Of a DNA stretch of 64,000 nucleotides, positions 36,553 through 44,860 are shown in pieces (the first letter of the stretch is position 1; each line of letters starts with the position of its first letter). The notes under the pieces are model-generated. The model searched no databases, had not been told where the DNA came from, and was given only the letters and a program-made list of their open reading frames with translations. The position numbers and the translations under genes were made by a program. Location of the stretch: positions 248,001-312,000 of the forward strand of contig JACKLN010000002.1 in assembly GCA_024235855.1 (NCBI GenBank). The letters run 5' to 3'. The DNA is from Burkholderiaceae bacterium (GTDB lineage Bacteria; Pseudomonadota; Gammaproteobacteria; Burkholderiales; Burkholderiaceae_C).

Positions 36553-37905
36553 ATGAGCAGGACCGTCCTCACCTCGAGCCGCCGCCGCGCCCGCCAGCAG
36601 GCGCTGTCGATCGCACTGGGCCTGGCGCTGGGGCCTGCCCTGGCCGCCGGCCCGTCGGGTGGCCCGTTCCCCGACGCCCAGGCCAGCGACCCCGCGAAGC
36701 TGGGCTGGATGGTCGGCTCGCCGCCGCCGCCTGACCGCGTCATCCGCTTCGACGACGGTTCGTACTGGGCCTTCCCGGCCATGCGCTGGACGGTGTCGAA
36801 CTTCCGGCAGTTGATGCCCACGGTGAACGTGTCCCGCGGCCTGGGCCCGGTGGCCGCCTTGCCGCGCGCCCTGCGCGACGACCTCGACGCGGTGCGCTTC
36901 ACGCCGCTGAACAGCGACCGGCCGATGACCTGGCGTGAGTCGCTCGACGCCAATTACACCGACGGCATCGTCGTGCTGCACCGGGGCAGCATCGTCTACG
37001 AGCGCTACTTCGGCGTGCTCAGGCCAGAGGGGCAGCACGGGGCCATGTCGGTCACCAAGACCTTCGTCGGCACCCTGGCGGCCATGCTGGTGGCCGAAGG
37101 TGTGCTGGACGCCGGCCAGCGCGTGGACCATTACGTGCCCGAGCTCGCCGCTTCCGCCTTCGGCAACGCCACCGTGCGTCAGGTCATGGACATGACCACC
37201 GGCATCAAGTTCAGCGAGAACTACGCCGACCCGAACGCCGAGGTCTGGGCCCACGGCGCGGCCGGCAACCCATTGCCCAAGCCCAAGGACTACACCGGCC
37301 CACGCAGCTACTACGAGTTCCTGCAGACCGTGAAGCCCGAGGGTGTGCATGGCGAGGCCTTCCACTACCGCACCGCCAACACCGACGCGCTGGGCTGGAT
37401 CCTGGCGCGGGTGACCGGGAAGTCGGTCGCCCAACTGCTGTCCGAGCGCATCTGGAGCCCCATGGGCGCCGAGCAGGACGCCTACATGTCGGTGGACTCC
37501 ATCGGCACGCCGTTCGCCGGCGGCGGCCTGAGCACCGGGTTGCGGGACCTGGCGCGCTTCGGCGAGATGATCCGCAACAACGGGGTGTTCAACGGTCGGC
37601 AGATCGTGCCGGCGATCGCCGTGGGCGACATCCGCCGCGGCGGCAGCACGGCCGATTTCGCCAAGGCCGGCTACGCGCAGCTGCCGGGCTGGAGCTACCG
37701 CAGCATGTGGTGGGTCACGCACAACGCGCACGGTGCCTTCGCCGCGCGCGGCGTGCACGGGCAGACCGTGTACGTCGACCCGAAGGCGGAGATGGTGATC
37801 GCGCGCTTCGCGTCGCATCCGGTGGCGGGCAATGCCGCCATCGACCCGACCTCGCTGCCGGCGTACCACGCGCTGGCCCGGCATCTGCTGGCCGCGCCCC
37901 GCTGA
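36553..37905 (+). CDS. Serine hydrolase of the beta-lactamase/NylB family
   Basis: A 450-residue exported serine hydrolase. A basic N-terminus (RRRARQQ) and hydrophobic stretch to about residue 32 (ALAA|G) form a signal peptide. The catalytic S-x-x-K is S166-V-T-K169. Y272 in HYRTANTDALGW corresponds to the Tyr of the class C-like triad, and HGQTVYVD near the end takes the KTG position. The order and spacing, including NTDALGWI, resemble 6-aminohexanoate-dimer hydrolase (NylB) and related esterases more than true beta-lactamases. Likely substrates are amides or esters; nothing in the context narrows this. It is convergent with a small BamE-like gene. Confidence 0.88.
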   Translation: MSRTVLTSSRRRARQQALSIALGLALGPALAAGPSGGPFPDAQASDPAKLGWMVGSPPPPDRVIRFDDGSYWAFPAMRWTVSNFRQLMPTVNVSRGLGPVAALPRALRDDLDAVRFTPLNSDRPMTWRESLDANYTDGIVVLHRGSIVYERYFGVLRPEGQHGAMSVTKTFVGTLAAMLVAEGVLDAGQRVDHYVPELAASAFGNATVRQVMDMTTGIKFSENYADPNAEVWAHGAAGNPLPKPKDYTGPRSYYEFLQTVKPEGVHGEAFHYRTANTDALGWILARVTGKSVAQLLSERIWSPMGAEQDAYMSVDSIGTPFAGGGLSTGLRDLARFGEMIRNNGVFNGRQIVPAIAVGDIRRGGSTADFAKAGYAQLPGWSYRSMWWVTHNAHGAFAARGVHGQTVYVDPKAEMVIARFASHPVAGNAAIDPTSLPAYHALARHLLAAPR

Positions 37906-37914
37906 GACGCCACA

Positions 37915-37951
37915 TCGCGGCGCGAGGACGCCTCTTGAAGCCGCGCCGCGA
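37915..37951. terminator. Hairpin between convergent genes
   Basis: Perfect 10-bp arms (TCGCGGCGCG, 37915-37924, with 37942-37951) with a 17-nt loop lie in the 73-bp gap between two convergent genes. There is no U-tract on either side, so a terminator role is only suggested by position. Confidence 0.35.
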
Positions 37952-37978
37952 GTTGGTGCGCCTGCCCGCCGTGCCCGT

Positions 37979-38263
37979 CTACCGCGCGATCTTGCGCTCG
38001 ACCTTCGCCACCACCCCGGACCGGAACGTGATCACGGTCAGGGTCTGGGCATCGCCGTAGCCGGGGAAGTAGGTCCAGGCCTTCTCTTCCGGGTGCCCCT
38101 TCTCCGCGCGGATCATGTTCTCATGGTCCGGCTTGCCGATCTTGAAGAGCACTTCGCCTTCGGGCATGCCCTGGCGGATGAACTTGCGCTCCTTGGCGTC
38201 GGCGGCCAGCGCCGACGTGGCTGCCATGGCCAAGGTGACGAAGGCAAGGGTGGTCAGCCTCAT
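37979..38263 (-). CDS. Small periplasmic BamE/SmpA-like protein
   Basis: A 94-residue protein with a clear signal peptide (1-20, SALA|AD). The mature part contains FIRQGMPEGEVLFKIGKPD, the G-M-x-x-x-E-V-x-x-x-x-G-x-P-D pattern of the BamE/SmpA-OmlA fold. It then has W-T-Y-F and a basic C-terminal strand. It has no lipobox, unlike BamE itself, so it is a soluble relative of unknown role. It is downstream of the HiPIP gene on the same strand (92-nt gap) and may share its transcript. Confidence 0.8.
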   Translation of the reverse strand: MRLTTLAFVTLAMAATSALAADAKERKFIRQGMPEGEVLFKIGKPDHENMIRAEKGHPEEKAWTYFPGYGDAQTLTVITFRSGVVAKVERKIAR

Positions 38264-38355
38264 GTCGTGCCCTGCTGGTCTTCGGGAGGGGTGAGGGGCG
38301 GGGCCGTTCCGCCCCGCCCGGTGGCAGCGTCAGGCGCGACGCAACGCGCCGGGAC

Positions 38356-38661
38356 TCAGGCCTTCTTCGCGTAGGCGCTGCACCAGCCCTTGTTGGCCAC
38401 TTCCTTGCCCGGGAACAGCGCGCACTTGCCGGCCGGGGCGGCACCGCCCTGGTACAGCGCGCAGGTGCCGCAGTGCTGGCCGGCAGCGAACTGCTTGTAC
38501 TTGGTCTTGTCGGCCTTGGCGGCGTCGGCCACGTAGCCCAGCGCCTTGGCCTGGGCGTCGTTCTCGTCAACCATGGCGGCCTGGGCGCTGCCGGCGGACG
38601 CCAGCAGCGCAGCGGCGCCGGCAACGGGGATGATCTGGATGAACTGGCGACGGCTGGTCAT
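38356..38661 (-). CDS. High-potential iron-sulfur protein (HiPIP)
   Basis: A 101-residue periplasmic electron carrier. The twin-arginine signal SRRQFIQ starts at residue 3 and the hydrophobic segment ends at SAQA (about 28). The mature protein has the four HiPIP ligands C64, C67 (HCGTCALYQG), C80 and C94 (KGWCSAY), for one 4Fe-4S cluster of high potential. The ATG at 38661 follows AGGAG by 7 nt; an upstream in-frame ATG would lack the TAT start. In purple and related betaproteobacteria HiPIPs donate to reaction centres or terminal oxidases. No such genes are in the window. Confidence 0.95.
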   Translation of the reverse strand: MTSRRQFIQIIPVAGAAALLASAGSAQAAMVDENDAQAKALGYVADAAKADKTKYKQFAAGQHCGTCALYQGGAAPAGKCALFPGKEVANKGWCSAYAKKA

Positions 38662-38843
38662 GCGTGGACTCCTGTGGGTTGTGGTCGCTACAGAGGGGGC
38701 GGGCTGCATCGCCCGCCGCGGCGTCTCAACGTGCGACGCGCGGCGGTGGAAGACAGACGATGCAAGATTTTTTCGCCGGATACGGTGAACAAGAAGCGTT
38801 CTCGATCAGCCACGCAGAGGACGCTGGCTGCACCGACGAGGGC

Positions 38844-39389
38844 TCAGGCGATGTCTCCGACGTGCACCCCGAAGGCGCCGCTGCGCCGGTCGGCAAAGTA
38901 GTGCTCCAGGGTCTGGCGCACGGTCCGGAAGGCAATCTGATCCCAGGGGATTTCGTGCTCGCGGAACAGCTGCGCCTCCAGCGTTTCCGGCCCGGGATCC
39001 AGCCGCGTGTCGAGCATGCGCGCGCGGTAGAACAGATGCACCTGTCCGGCGCGCACCACGTTGAGCACGGTGAACAGGCCGTCGAGTTCGACCCGGGCGC
39101 CAGCTTCCTCGTCGGTCTCGCGCAGTGCGCCTTCAGCGGTGGTCTCGCCCAGTTCCATGAAGCCGGCCGGGAGTGTCCACAGGCCGTGGCGGGGCTCGAT
39201 GGCGCGGCGACACAGCAGCACCTGATCGTCCCACACCGGCACCGTGCCGACCACGTTGATCGGGTTCTCGTAGTGGATCTCGCCGCAGGCACCGCAGATG
39301 GCACGTTCGCGGTTGTCGTCGGCCGGCACGCGGTAGGCGGTGGACGCGCCGCAGGCGCGGCAATGCTGGATGCGGCGGGGCGCGAACAT
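38844..39389 (-). CDS. Zinc-ribbon Nudix hydrolase
   Basis: A 181-residue nucleotide-pyrophosphatase-type hydrolase. The N-terminal zinc ribbon has two CxxC pairs (HCRACGAS and AICGACGEIH). The Nudix box follows in the form G-x5-E-x7-RE-x2-EE-x-G (GFMELGETTAEGALRETDEE, then AGA). The zinc ribbon recalls NudC-type NADH pyrophosphatases, but the NudC SQPWPFPxS motif is absent, so the substrate is open. The start at 39389 is chosen; an ATG at 39416 would add nine residues (MMPRRYTDR) without support. It is divergent from the fumarylpyruvate hydrolase gene. Confidence 0.88.
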   Translation of the reverse strand: MFAPRRIQHCRACGASTAYRVPADDNRERAICGACGEIHYENPINVVGTVPVWDDQVLLCRRAIEPRHGLWTLPAGFMELGETTAEGALRETDEEAGARVELDGLFTVLNVVRAGQVHLFYRARMLDTRLDPGPETLEAQLFREHEIPWDQIAFRTVRQTLEHYFADRRSGAFGVHVGDIA

Positions 39390-39441
39390 GCGGTCAGTGT
39401 AGCGGCGTGGCATCATCCCCCGCTGACCTCGGAGACCCCTG

Positions 39442-40104
39442 ATGAGCCTTGTGTTTCCCGCGCCCGCCCCCGTGACCCTGCCGGTGGCCGGCGGTGGCAG
39501 CTACCCCGTGCACCGCATCTACTGCGTCGGCCGCAACTACGCCGAGCATGCCCAGGAGATGGGCTTCTCCGGCCGTGAACCGCCGTTCTTCTTCATGAAG
39601 CCCAATGACGCCCTGGTGCCGGTGGCCGAGGGCGAGACCGGCCGCATCGCCTACCCGTCGCTCACGGCCAACCTGCACCACGAGGTGGAACTGGTCGTCG
39701 CGCTCGGCCCGGGCGCGCGAATCTTCGGCTACGCCCTCGGGCTGGACATGACCCGCCGCGACCTGCAGGGCGAGATGAAGAAGCAGGGAAGGCCCTGGGA
39801 GATCGGCAAGGCCTTCGAGCAGTCGGCGCCGATCGGACCGATCGTGCCGATCGGCTCCACCGGCGAACTGAACGCGGGGGCCATCACGCTGGACGTCAAC
39901 GGGCAGCGCCGCCAGACCGGTGACCTGAAGGACCTGATCTGGAACGTGGCCGAGACGCTGGAGAAACTCGCCGAGGCCTGGACGCTGCAGGCCGGCGACC
40001 TGATCTTCACCGGCACGCCGGCCGGGGTGGGCGCCGTGGCGCGCGGCGACGTGATGGAGGCCCACATCGCCGGCCTGCCGGCGCTGAAGGTGCGCGTGGC
40101 CTGA
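39442..40104 (+). CDS. nagK: Fumarylacetoacetate hydrolase-family protein, probable fumarylpyruvate hydrolase
   Basis: A 220-residue C-C bond hydrolase of the small FAH class. Metal ligands are visible in HHEVELVVALG (Glu-x-Glu) and GLDMTRRDLQ (Asp). Other family blocks are CVGRNYAEHAQEM, FFFMKPNDAL, KAFEQSAPIGPIV and FTGTPAGVGAV. It is followed 14 nt later by a zeta-class GST isomerase, the arrangement of nagK-nagL in the glutathione-dependent gentisate pathway. There this enzyme splits fumarylpyruvate to fumarate and pyruvate. The gentisate dioxygenase is not next to it, so the pathway role is inferred. Confidence 0.85.
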   Translation: MSLVFPAPAPVTLPVAGGGSYPVHRIYCVGRNYAEHAQEMGFSGREPPFFFMKPNDALVPVAEGETGRIAYPSLTANLHHEVELVVALGPGARIFGYALGLDMTRRDLQGEMKKQGRPWEIGKAFEQSAPIGPIVPIGSTGELNAGAITLDVNGQRRQTGDLKDLIWNVAETLEKLAEAWTLQAGDLIFTGTPAGVGAVARGDVMEAHIAGLPALKVRVA

Positions 40105-40118
40105 CGGAGCGCGGCGCC

Positions 40119-40751
40119 ATGGAGCTCTACAACTACTTCCGCAGTTCGGCGTCTTACCGTGTGCGCATCGGCCTGGCCCTCAAGGGCCTGGCCTACGAGT
40201 ACAGGCCGGTGCACCTGCCGAAGAACGAGCAGACCGGCGAGTCCTACATGGCGGTCTCGGCTTCGCGCCTGGTGCCGCTGCTCAAGGACGGCGACACCGT
40301 GCTCACGCAGTCGCTGGCCATCCTGGAGTACCTGGACGAGACGCACCCCGAGCCGCCGCTGTTGCCGGCCGACCCGGTGGCGCGCGCCCGCGTGCGCGCC
40401 ATCGCGATGGACATCGCCTGCGAGATCCACCCGCTGAACAACCTGCGTGTGCTGCGTTACCTGGTCGGGCCGATGAAGCTGTCGGAGGACGACAAGAACC
40501 GCTGGTACCGCCATTGGGTGGAGACCGGACTGGAGGTCGTGGAGCGCCAGCTCGCCGCGCGGCCTGGCACCTACTGCCATGGCGACGCGCCGACGCTGGC
40601 CGATGTCTGCCTGGTGCCGCAGATCTTCAACGCCCAGCGCTTCGACTGCCGGCTCGACCACGTGCCGAACGTGATGCGGGTCTTCGAGACCTGCATGACG
40701 CTCGACGCCTTCGAGCAGACGCGCCCCGAGCGCTGCCCCGACGCGGCGTGA
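40119..40751 (+). CDS. Maleylpyruvate/maleylacetoacetate isomerase (zeta-class glutathione transferase)
   Basis: A 210-residue glutathione-dependent cis-trans isomerase. The N-terminal thioredoxin-like domain has the zeta-GST signature SSASYRVRIGLALKGL (about 9-24, with the active-site SS). The domain junction VPLLKDGDTVLTQSLAILEYLDE gives the cis-Pro and the QS glutathione site. The helical C-terminal domain contains 'CHGDAPTLADVCLVPQ'. With the preceding FAH-family gene it completes the lower gentisate (NagL/NagK) or tyrosine-type (MaiA) ring-cleavage steps. Which substrate is used cannot be told. Its stop overlaps the GTG start of the laccase-domain gene. Confidence 0.92.
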   Translation: MELYNYFRSSASYRVRIGLALKGLAYEYRPVHLPKNEQTGESYMAVSASRLVPLLKDGDTVLTQSLAILEYLDETHPEPPLLPADPVARARVRAIAMDIACEIHPLNNLRVLRYLVGPMKLSEDDKNRWYRHWVETGLEVVERQLAARPGTYCHGDAPTLADVCLVPQIFNAQRFDCRLDHVPNVMRVFETCMTLDAFEQTRPERCPDAA

Positions 40752-41485
40752 TCGTTCCCGACTGGCCGGCCCCGGTGGGCGCGTGCTGCAGCACGCGCGA
40801 CGGCGGCGTGAGCCAGGGCCCCTACGCCACGCTGAACCTGGGCGTGGCCGTGGGCGACGACGCCGCGGCCGTGGCGGAGAACCGCCGCCGTTTCGCGGCC
40901 ACCCTGGAGGGTGCACAGCCCCTTTGGCTGCGCCAGGTGCACGGTGTGCGTGTGGTCAAGGCCGACGCGGCCGCGCTGGCCGGGCCGACCCCCGACGCCG
41001 ACGCCGCCTGGACCGACCAGCCCGGCGTGGCCTGCGTAGTGCAGGTGGCCGACTGCCTGCCCGTGCTGCTGGCGCATCCGGCGGGTCGCGGGGTGGCCGC
41101 AGCCCATGCCGGCTGGCGCGGCCTGGCCGGTGGCGTGCTGGATGCCGCCATGCAGGCGCTGTGCGAAGGCACGGGGGCGGAACCGGGCGATCTGCTGGCC
41201 TGGCTGGGCCCCTGCATCGGCCCGCAGGCCTTCGAGGTGGGGGCCGACGTGCGCGACGCCTTCGCCGACGATGCGGCATTGCTGCGCTACACGCCGCGCG
41301 CCGACGGCGACCCGCGCTGGCATGCCGATCTCGCCGGGCTGGCCCGTGCCCGCCTGCAGCGGCTGGGCCTCAGCCGCGTTCACGGTGGTGCGCGGTGCGC
41401 CGTCGGCGATCCGTCACGCTTCTTTTCGTACCGCCGCGACGGTGTCACCGGCCGCTTTGCCGCGGCCATCTGGCGCCGCTGCTGA
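40748..41485 (+). CDS. pgeF: Laccase-domain protein PgeF (YfiH family)
   Basis: A 245-residue zinc/copper-binding protein of the DUF152/YfiH family, known in E. coli to edit misincorporated L-Ser in peptidoglycan precursors and elsewhere reported as polyphenol oxidase or purine nucleoside enzyme. Metal-site motifs are VHG near 60, ADCLPVLL with Cys, HAGWRGL with His, and GPCIGPQAFEVG. The GTG start at 40748 overlaps the upstream TGA (GTGA) and gives the usual N-terminus (DWPAPVGACCSTRDGG). Its last 72 bp overlap the 3' end of a convergent small membrane-protein gene. Confidence 0.9.
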   Translation: MIVPDWPAPVGACCSTRDGGVSQGPYATLNLGVAVGDDAAAVAENRRRFAATLEGAQPLWLRQVHGVRVVKADAAALAGPTPDADAAWTDQPGVACVVQVADCLPVLLAHPAGRGVAAAHAGWRGLAGGVLDAAMQALCEGTGAEPGDLLAWLGPCIGPQAFEVGADVRDAFADDAALLRYTPRADGDPRWHADLAGLARARLQRLGLSRVHGGARCAVGDPSRFFSYRRDGVTGRFAAAIWRRC

Positions 41486-41716
41486 GGCGTCCGCTGCGGC
41501 CAGCGCCGCGGCCCGGGCCGTTTCGTCGGCCTCGACGGCCAGCCGCCGCCGGCGCCGGTGTGGCGTGCCCAGGATGTACAGCAGCAGGGCCATCGGTCCC
41601 ACGCCATACAGCAGCAGCGTCACCACGGCGCCGAGCACCGTGCCCTGGGGCGACATGGCTTCTGCCACGGCCATCATCAGCACCACGTACATCCAGGCAA
41701 TCGCGACCAGGTACAT
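41414..41716 (-). CDS. Small two-helix membrane protein, uncharacterised
   Basis: A 100-residue protein with two hydrophobic segments (about 2-22 and 27-50), a short basic stretch (HRRRRR, about 52-58) that would sit in the cytoplasm, and an Ala-rich charged tail. Proteins of this size and shape next to PHA genes are common in Burkholderiales, but no function is known to me. The tail overlaps the convergent pgeF gene by 72 bp. The start is next to the phaC promoter, so the two are divergent. Confidence 0.65.
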   Translation of the reverse strand: MYLVAIAWMYVVLMMAVAEAMSPQGTVLGAVVTLLLYGVGPMALLLYILGTPHRRRRRLAVEADETARAAALAAADASAAAPDGRGKAAGDTVAAVRKEA

Positions 41717-41717
41717 C

Positions 41718-41746
41718 TCGACAGGTGAATTAGAGTTTCATAGAAT
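41718..41746 (+). promoter_or_regulatory. phaC: Sigma-70 promoter of phaCAB
   Basis: TCGACA (41718-41723) and TAGAAT (41741-41746) are separated by 17 bp; each matches 5 of 6 consensus bases. The start would be near 41753, giving a leader of about 77 nt. Confidence 0.7.
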
Positions 41747-41750
41747 GGAA

Positions 41751-41793
41751 TTGACCGTCAACACGTGGTAAGCGATGCGGCGTACAACGTGAC
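41751..41793. promoter_or_regulatory. Two inverted repeats in the phaC leader
   Basis: TTGACCGTCAA (41751-41761, 5-bp arms around one base) lies at the predicted transcription start. CGTGACCTCGGTCACG (41778-41793, 7-bp arms) lies 30 nt further on. Either could be an operator or a leader hairpin. Neither fits the CTGC-N3-GCAG pattern seen at the phasin gene. Confidence 0.35.
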
Positions 41794-41829
41794 CTCGGTC
41801 ACGACCCGCCCACCCAGAGGAGACAAGCC

Positions 41830-43617
41830 TTGAGCACCCAGCGTAACGCCCGCGCGCGTCCGCGCCCCGCCGCCGCCAAGAAAGCCCCGCAGGGCGCCAA
41901 GGCTGCCCCCGCCGCCCGCCCGGCAGCCACGGCGGCGCCCGCGGGTGCGCCCGGCCAGATGGCGGGCGATGCAGCGGGTGCCTTCGGCGCGGCGTTCTCG
42001 GACATGTTCGGCCGGCTGCAGGGCCTGACGCTGCCGCAAGAGCAGGTGGCCGGCCTGCAGGGTGAGTACCTCAAGAGCATCGGCCAGATCTGGAACGACA
42101 CCCTGCAGCGCCTGCAGCAGGGCGAGTCCAGGCCCCTGCCGGACCGCCGCTTCGCCGCGCAGCCCTGGCTGCAGAACCCGGCGGCGGCCTACACGGCGCA
42201 GATGTACCTGCTCAACGCGCGCACGCTGATGCAGATGGCCGAGTCGGTGCAGGGCGACGCCAAGACCAAGGCCCGCATCCGCTTTGCCGTGCAGCAGTGG
42301 GTGGACGCCACCAGCCCCAGCAACTTCCTGGCCTTCAACCCCGAGGCGCTGGCCAAGGCCGTGGAGACCAAGGGCGAGAGCATCGCCACCGGCGTCAAGC
42401 AGCTGATGGAGGACCTGGGCAAGGGCCATGTCTCGCAGACCGACGAGTCGGTGTTCGAGGTCGGCCGGAACGTGGCCACCACCGAAGGTGCCGTGGTCTT
42501 CGAGAACGAGCTGTTCCAGCTCATCGAATACAAGCCTTTGACGGCCCAGGTGCATGCGCGGCCGATGCTGTTCGTGCCGCCGTGCATCAACAAGTACTAC
42601 ATCCTCGATTTGCAGCCGGAGAACTCCGTCATCCGCTACACGGTGGAGCAGGGGCACCGGGTCTTCGTGGTCAGCTGGCGCAACCCGGACGACAGCCTGA
42701 AGGACAAGACCTGGGACGACTACATCGAGGATGGCCCCATCCGCGCCATCGAGGTCGTGCGCCAGATCAGCGGCGCCGAGACCATCAACACGCTGGGCTT
42801 CTGTGTGGGCGGCACCATCCTGTCGACCGCGCTGGCCGTGCTGGCCGCCCGCGGCGAGCAACCGGCCGAGAGCGTGACCCTGCTGACCACGCTGCTGGAC
42901 TTCAGCGACACCGGCATCCTCGACATCTTCGTCGACGAGGCCTCGGTGCAGCTGCGCGAGATGACCATCGGTGCGCAGGCACCGGCCGGCCCCGGGCTGC
43001 TCAAGGGCCAGGAACTGGCCACCACCTTCAGCTTCCTGCGGCCGAACGACCTGGTCTGGAACTACGTGGTCGGCAACTACCTCAAGGGCGAGACGCCGCC
43101 GCCGTTCGACCTGCTGTACTGGAACGGCGACAGCACCAACCTGCCGGGGCCCATGTACTGCTGGTACCTGCGCCACATGTACCTGCAGAACGATCTGAAG
43201 AAGCCCGGCCAGCTCACGGTGTGCGGTGAGCCGGTGGATCTTCGGACCATCGAGGCCCCGTTCTTCGTCTACGGCAGCCGCGAGGACCACATCGTGCCCT
43301 GGAAGGCTGCCTACGCCTCCACGCAGATCCTCAAGGGCCCGACACAGTTCGTGCTCGGCGCCAGCGGCCACATCGCCGGCGTCATCAACCCGCCGGCCAA
43401 GGGCAAGCGCAGCTACTGGACGAACACGAAGCTGCCGGCCAAGGCCGATGACTGGTTCGCCGGTGCCACCGAGCATCCCGGCAGCTGGTGGACCACCTGG
43501 GCGGACTGGCTCAAGCCGCATGGCGGCAAGCGCGTCGCCGCGCCCAAGACCTACGGCAGCCGTGCGCACAAGGCCATCGAGCCGGCGCCCGGCCGCTACG
43601 TCAAGGCCAAGGCCTGA
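41830..43617 (+). CDS. phaC: Class I poly(3-hydroxyalkanoate) synthase PhaC
   Basis: A 595-residue polymerase that joins (R)-3-hydroxyacyl-CoA units into PHA on the granule surface. The lipase-like box is GFCVGG with catalytic C325. D486 (REDHIVPW) and H514 (GASGHIAG) complete the triad. The extra N-terminal stretch (1-45) is Ala/Pro/Lys-rich and low in complexity. The start is TTG at 41830, supported by AGGAGA 6 nt upstream; the first ATG in frame lies well inside the protein. Length fits class I (about 590 residues, no PhaE/PhaR subunit). It is followed by phaA after 26 nt and then phaB, forming a short-chain PHB operon. Confidence 0.97.
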   Translation: MSTQRNARARPRPAAAKKAPQGAKAAPAARPAATAAPAGAPGQMAGDAAGAFGAAFSDMFGRLQGLTLPQEQVAGLQGEYLKSIGQIWNDTLQRLQQGESRPLPDRRFAAQPWLQNPAAAYTAQMYLLNARTLMQMAESVQGDAKTKARIRFAVQQWVDATSPSNFLAFNPEALAKAVETKGESIATGVKQLMEDLGKGHVSQTDESVFEVGRNVATTEGAVVFENELFQLIEYKPLTAQVHARPMLFVPPCINKYYILDLQPENSVIRYTVEQGHRVFVVSWRNPDDSLKDKTWDDYIEDGPIRAIEVVRQISGAETINTLGFCVGGTILSTALAVLAARGEQPAESVTLLTTLLDFSDTGILDIFVDEASVQLREMTIGAQAPAGPGLLKGQELATTFSFLRPNDLVWNYVVGNYLKGETPPPFDLLYWNGDSTNLPGPMYCWYLRHMYLQNDLKKPGQLTVCGEPVDLRTIEAPFFVYGSREDHIVPWKAAYASTQILKGPTQFVLGASGHIAGVINPPAKGKRSYWTNTKLPAKADDWFAGATEHPGSWWTTWADWLKPHGGKRVAAPKTYGSRAHKAIEPAPGRYVKAKA

Positions 43618-43643
43618 CCGACATCCACAGGAGACCCGATCCC

Positions 43644-44822
43644 ATGTCCGACATCGTCATCGTCGCCGCCGCCCGCACTGCCGTGGGCAAGTTCGGCGGC
43701 TCGCTCGCCAAGACCCCCGCGGCCGACCTGGGTGCGGCCGTGATCCGTGAACTGCTGGTGCGCGCGAAGCTCGACGGCGCGCAGGTCGGCGAGGTCATCC
43801 TCGGCCAGGTGCTGCAGGCCGGCTGTGGCCAGAACCCGGCACGCCAGGCCGTCATCAAGTCGGGCCTGCCCAACGCCGTGCCGGCCATGACCATCAACAA
43901 GGTCTGCGGCTCGGGCCTGAAGGCGGTGATGCTGGCCGCCCAGGCCATCCGCGACGGCGACAGCGAGATCATCATCGCCGGCGGCCAGGAAAGCATGAGC
44001 ATGAGCCCGCACGTGCTGCAGGGCAGCCGCGACGGCCAGCGCATGGGCGACTGGAAGATGATCGATTCGATGATCACCGACGGCCTGTGGGACGTCTACA
44101 ACCAGTACCACATGGGCATCACGGCGGAGAACGTCGCCAAGCAGTTCGGCATCACGCGCGAGCAGCAGGACGCGCTGGCGCTGGCCAGCCAGCAGAAGGC
44201 CGCGGCGGCCCAGGATGCCGGCCGGTTCAAGGACGAGATCGTCCCGTTCTCGATCCCGCAGCGCAAGGGTGACCCCATCGTCTTCGACGCCGACGAGTTC
44301 ATCAACCGCAAGACCAACGCCGACGCGCTGGCCGGCCTGCGCCCGGCCTTCGACAAGGCCGGCAGCGTCACCGCCGGCAATGCCAGCGGCCTGAACGACG
44401 GCGCCGCCGGCGTGGTGGTGATGGCCGCCAAGACGGCCGAGCGTCTGGGCCTGACCCCGCTGGCGCGCATCGCCAGCTACGCCAGCGCCGGCCTGGACCC
44501 GGCCACCATGGGCATGGGGCCGGTGCCGGCCAGCCAGCGCGCGCTTCAGCGTGCGGGCTGGAAGGCGGCCGACCTGGACCTGCTGGAGATCAACGAGGCC
44601 TTCGCGGCCCAGGCCTGCGCCGTGCACCAGCAGATGGGCTGGGACACGAGCAAGGTCAACGTCAACGGTGGTGCCATCGCCATCGGCCACCCCATCGGCG
44701 CCAGCGGCTGCCGCATCCTGGTCACGCTGCTGCACGAGATGGTCAAGCGCGATGCCAAGAAGGGCATCGCGAGCCTGTGCATTGGGGGTGGCATGGGTGT
44801 GGCGCTGACCGTCGAGCGCTAG
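43644..44822 (+). CDS. phaA: Acetyl-CoA C-acetyltransferase (beta-ketothiolase) PhaA
   Basis: A 392-residue thiolase that condenses two acetyl-CoA to acetoacetyl-CoA, the first PHB step. Catalytic residues are C88 (NKVCGSGLKA), H349 (IAIGHPIGASG) and C379 (LCIGGGMG), all in their family motifs; 'NEAFAAQACAV' is also present. It has a normal length for biosynthetic tetrameric thiolases. The ATG at 43644 follows a CAGGAGA ribosome site. It lies between phaC and phaB. Confidence 0.97.
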   Translation: MSDIVIVAAARTAVGKFGGSLAKTPAADLGAAVIRELLVRAKLDGAQVGEVILGQVLQAGCGQNPARQAVIKSGLPNAVPAMTINKVCGSGLKAVMLAAQAIRDGDSEIIIAGGQESMSMSPHVLQGSRDGQRMGDWKMIDSMITDGLWDVYNQYHMGITAENVAKQFGITREQQDALALASQQKAAAAQDAGRFKDEIVPFSIPQRKGDPIVFDADEFINRKTNADALAGLRPAFDKAGSVTAGNASGLNDGAAGVVVMAAKTAERLGLTPLARIASYASAGLDPATMGMGPVPASQRALQRAGWKAADLDLLEINEAFAAQACAVHQQMGWDTSKVNVNGGAIAIGHPIGASGCRILVTLLHEMVKRDAKKGIASLCIGGGMGVALTVER

Positions 44823-44860
44823 AGTCGGATCACATCAACCGGATTTCACTGGAGGAAGAC

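Noticed and set aside
36553..37905. Antibiotic-resistance beta-lactamase
   Set aside because: The SxxK motif is present, but overall motif spacing and the NTDALGWI segment fit NylB-type amide/ester hydrolases; no resistance context.
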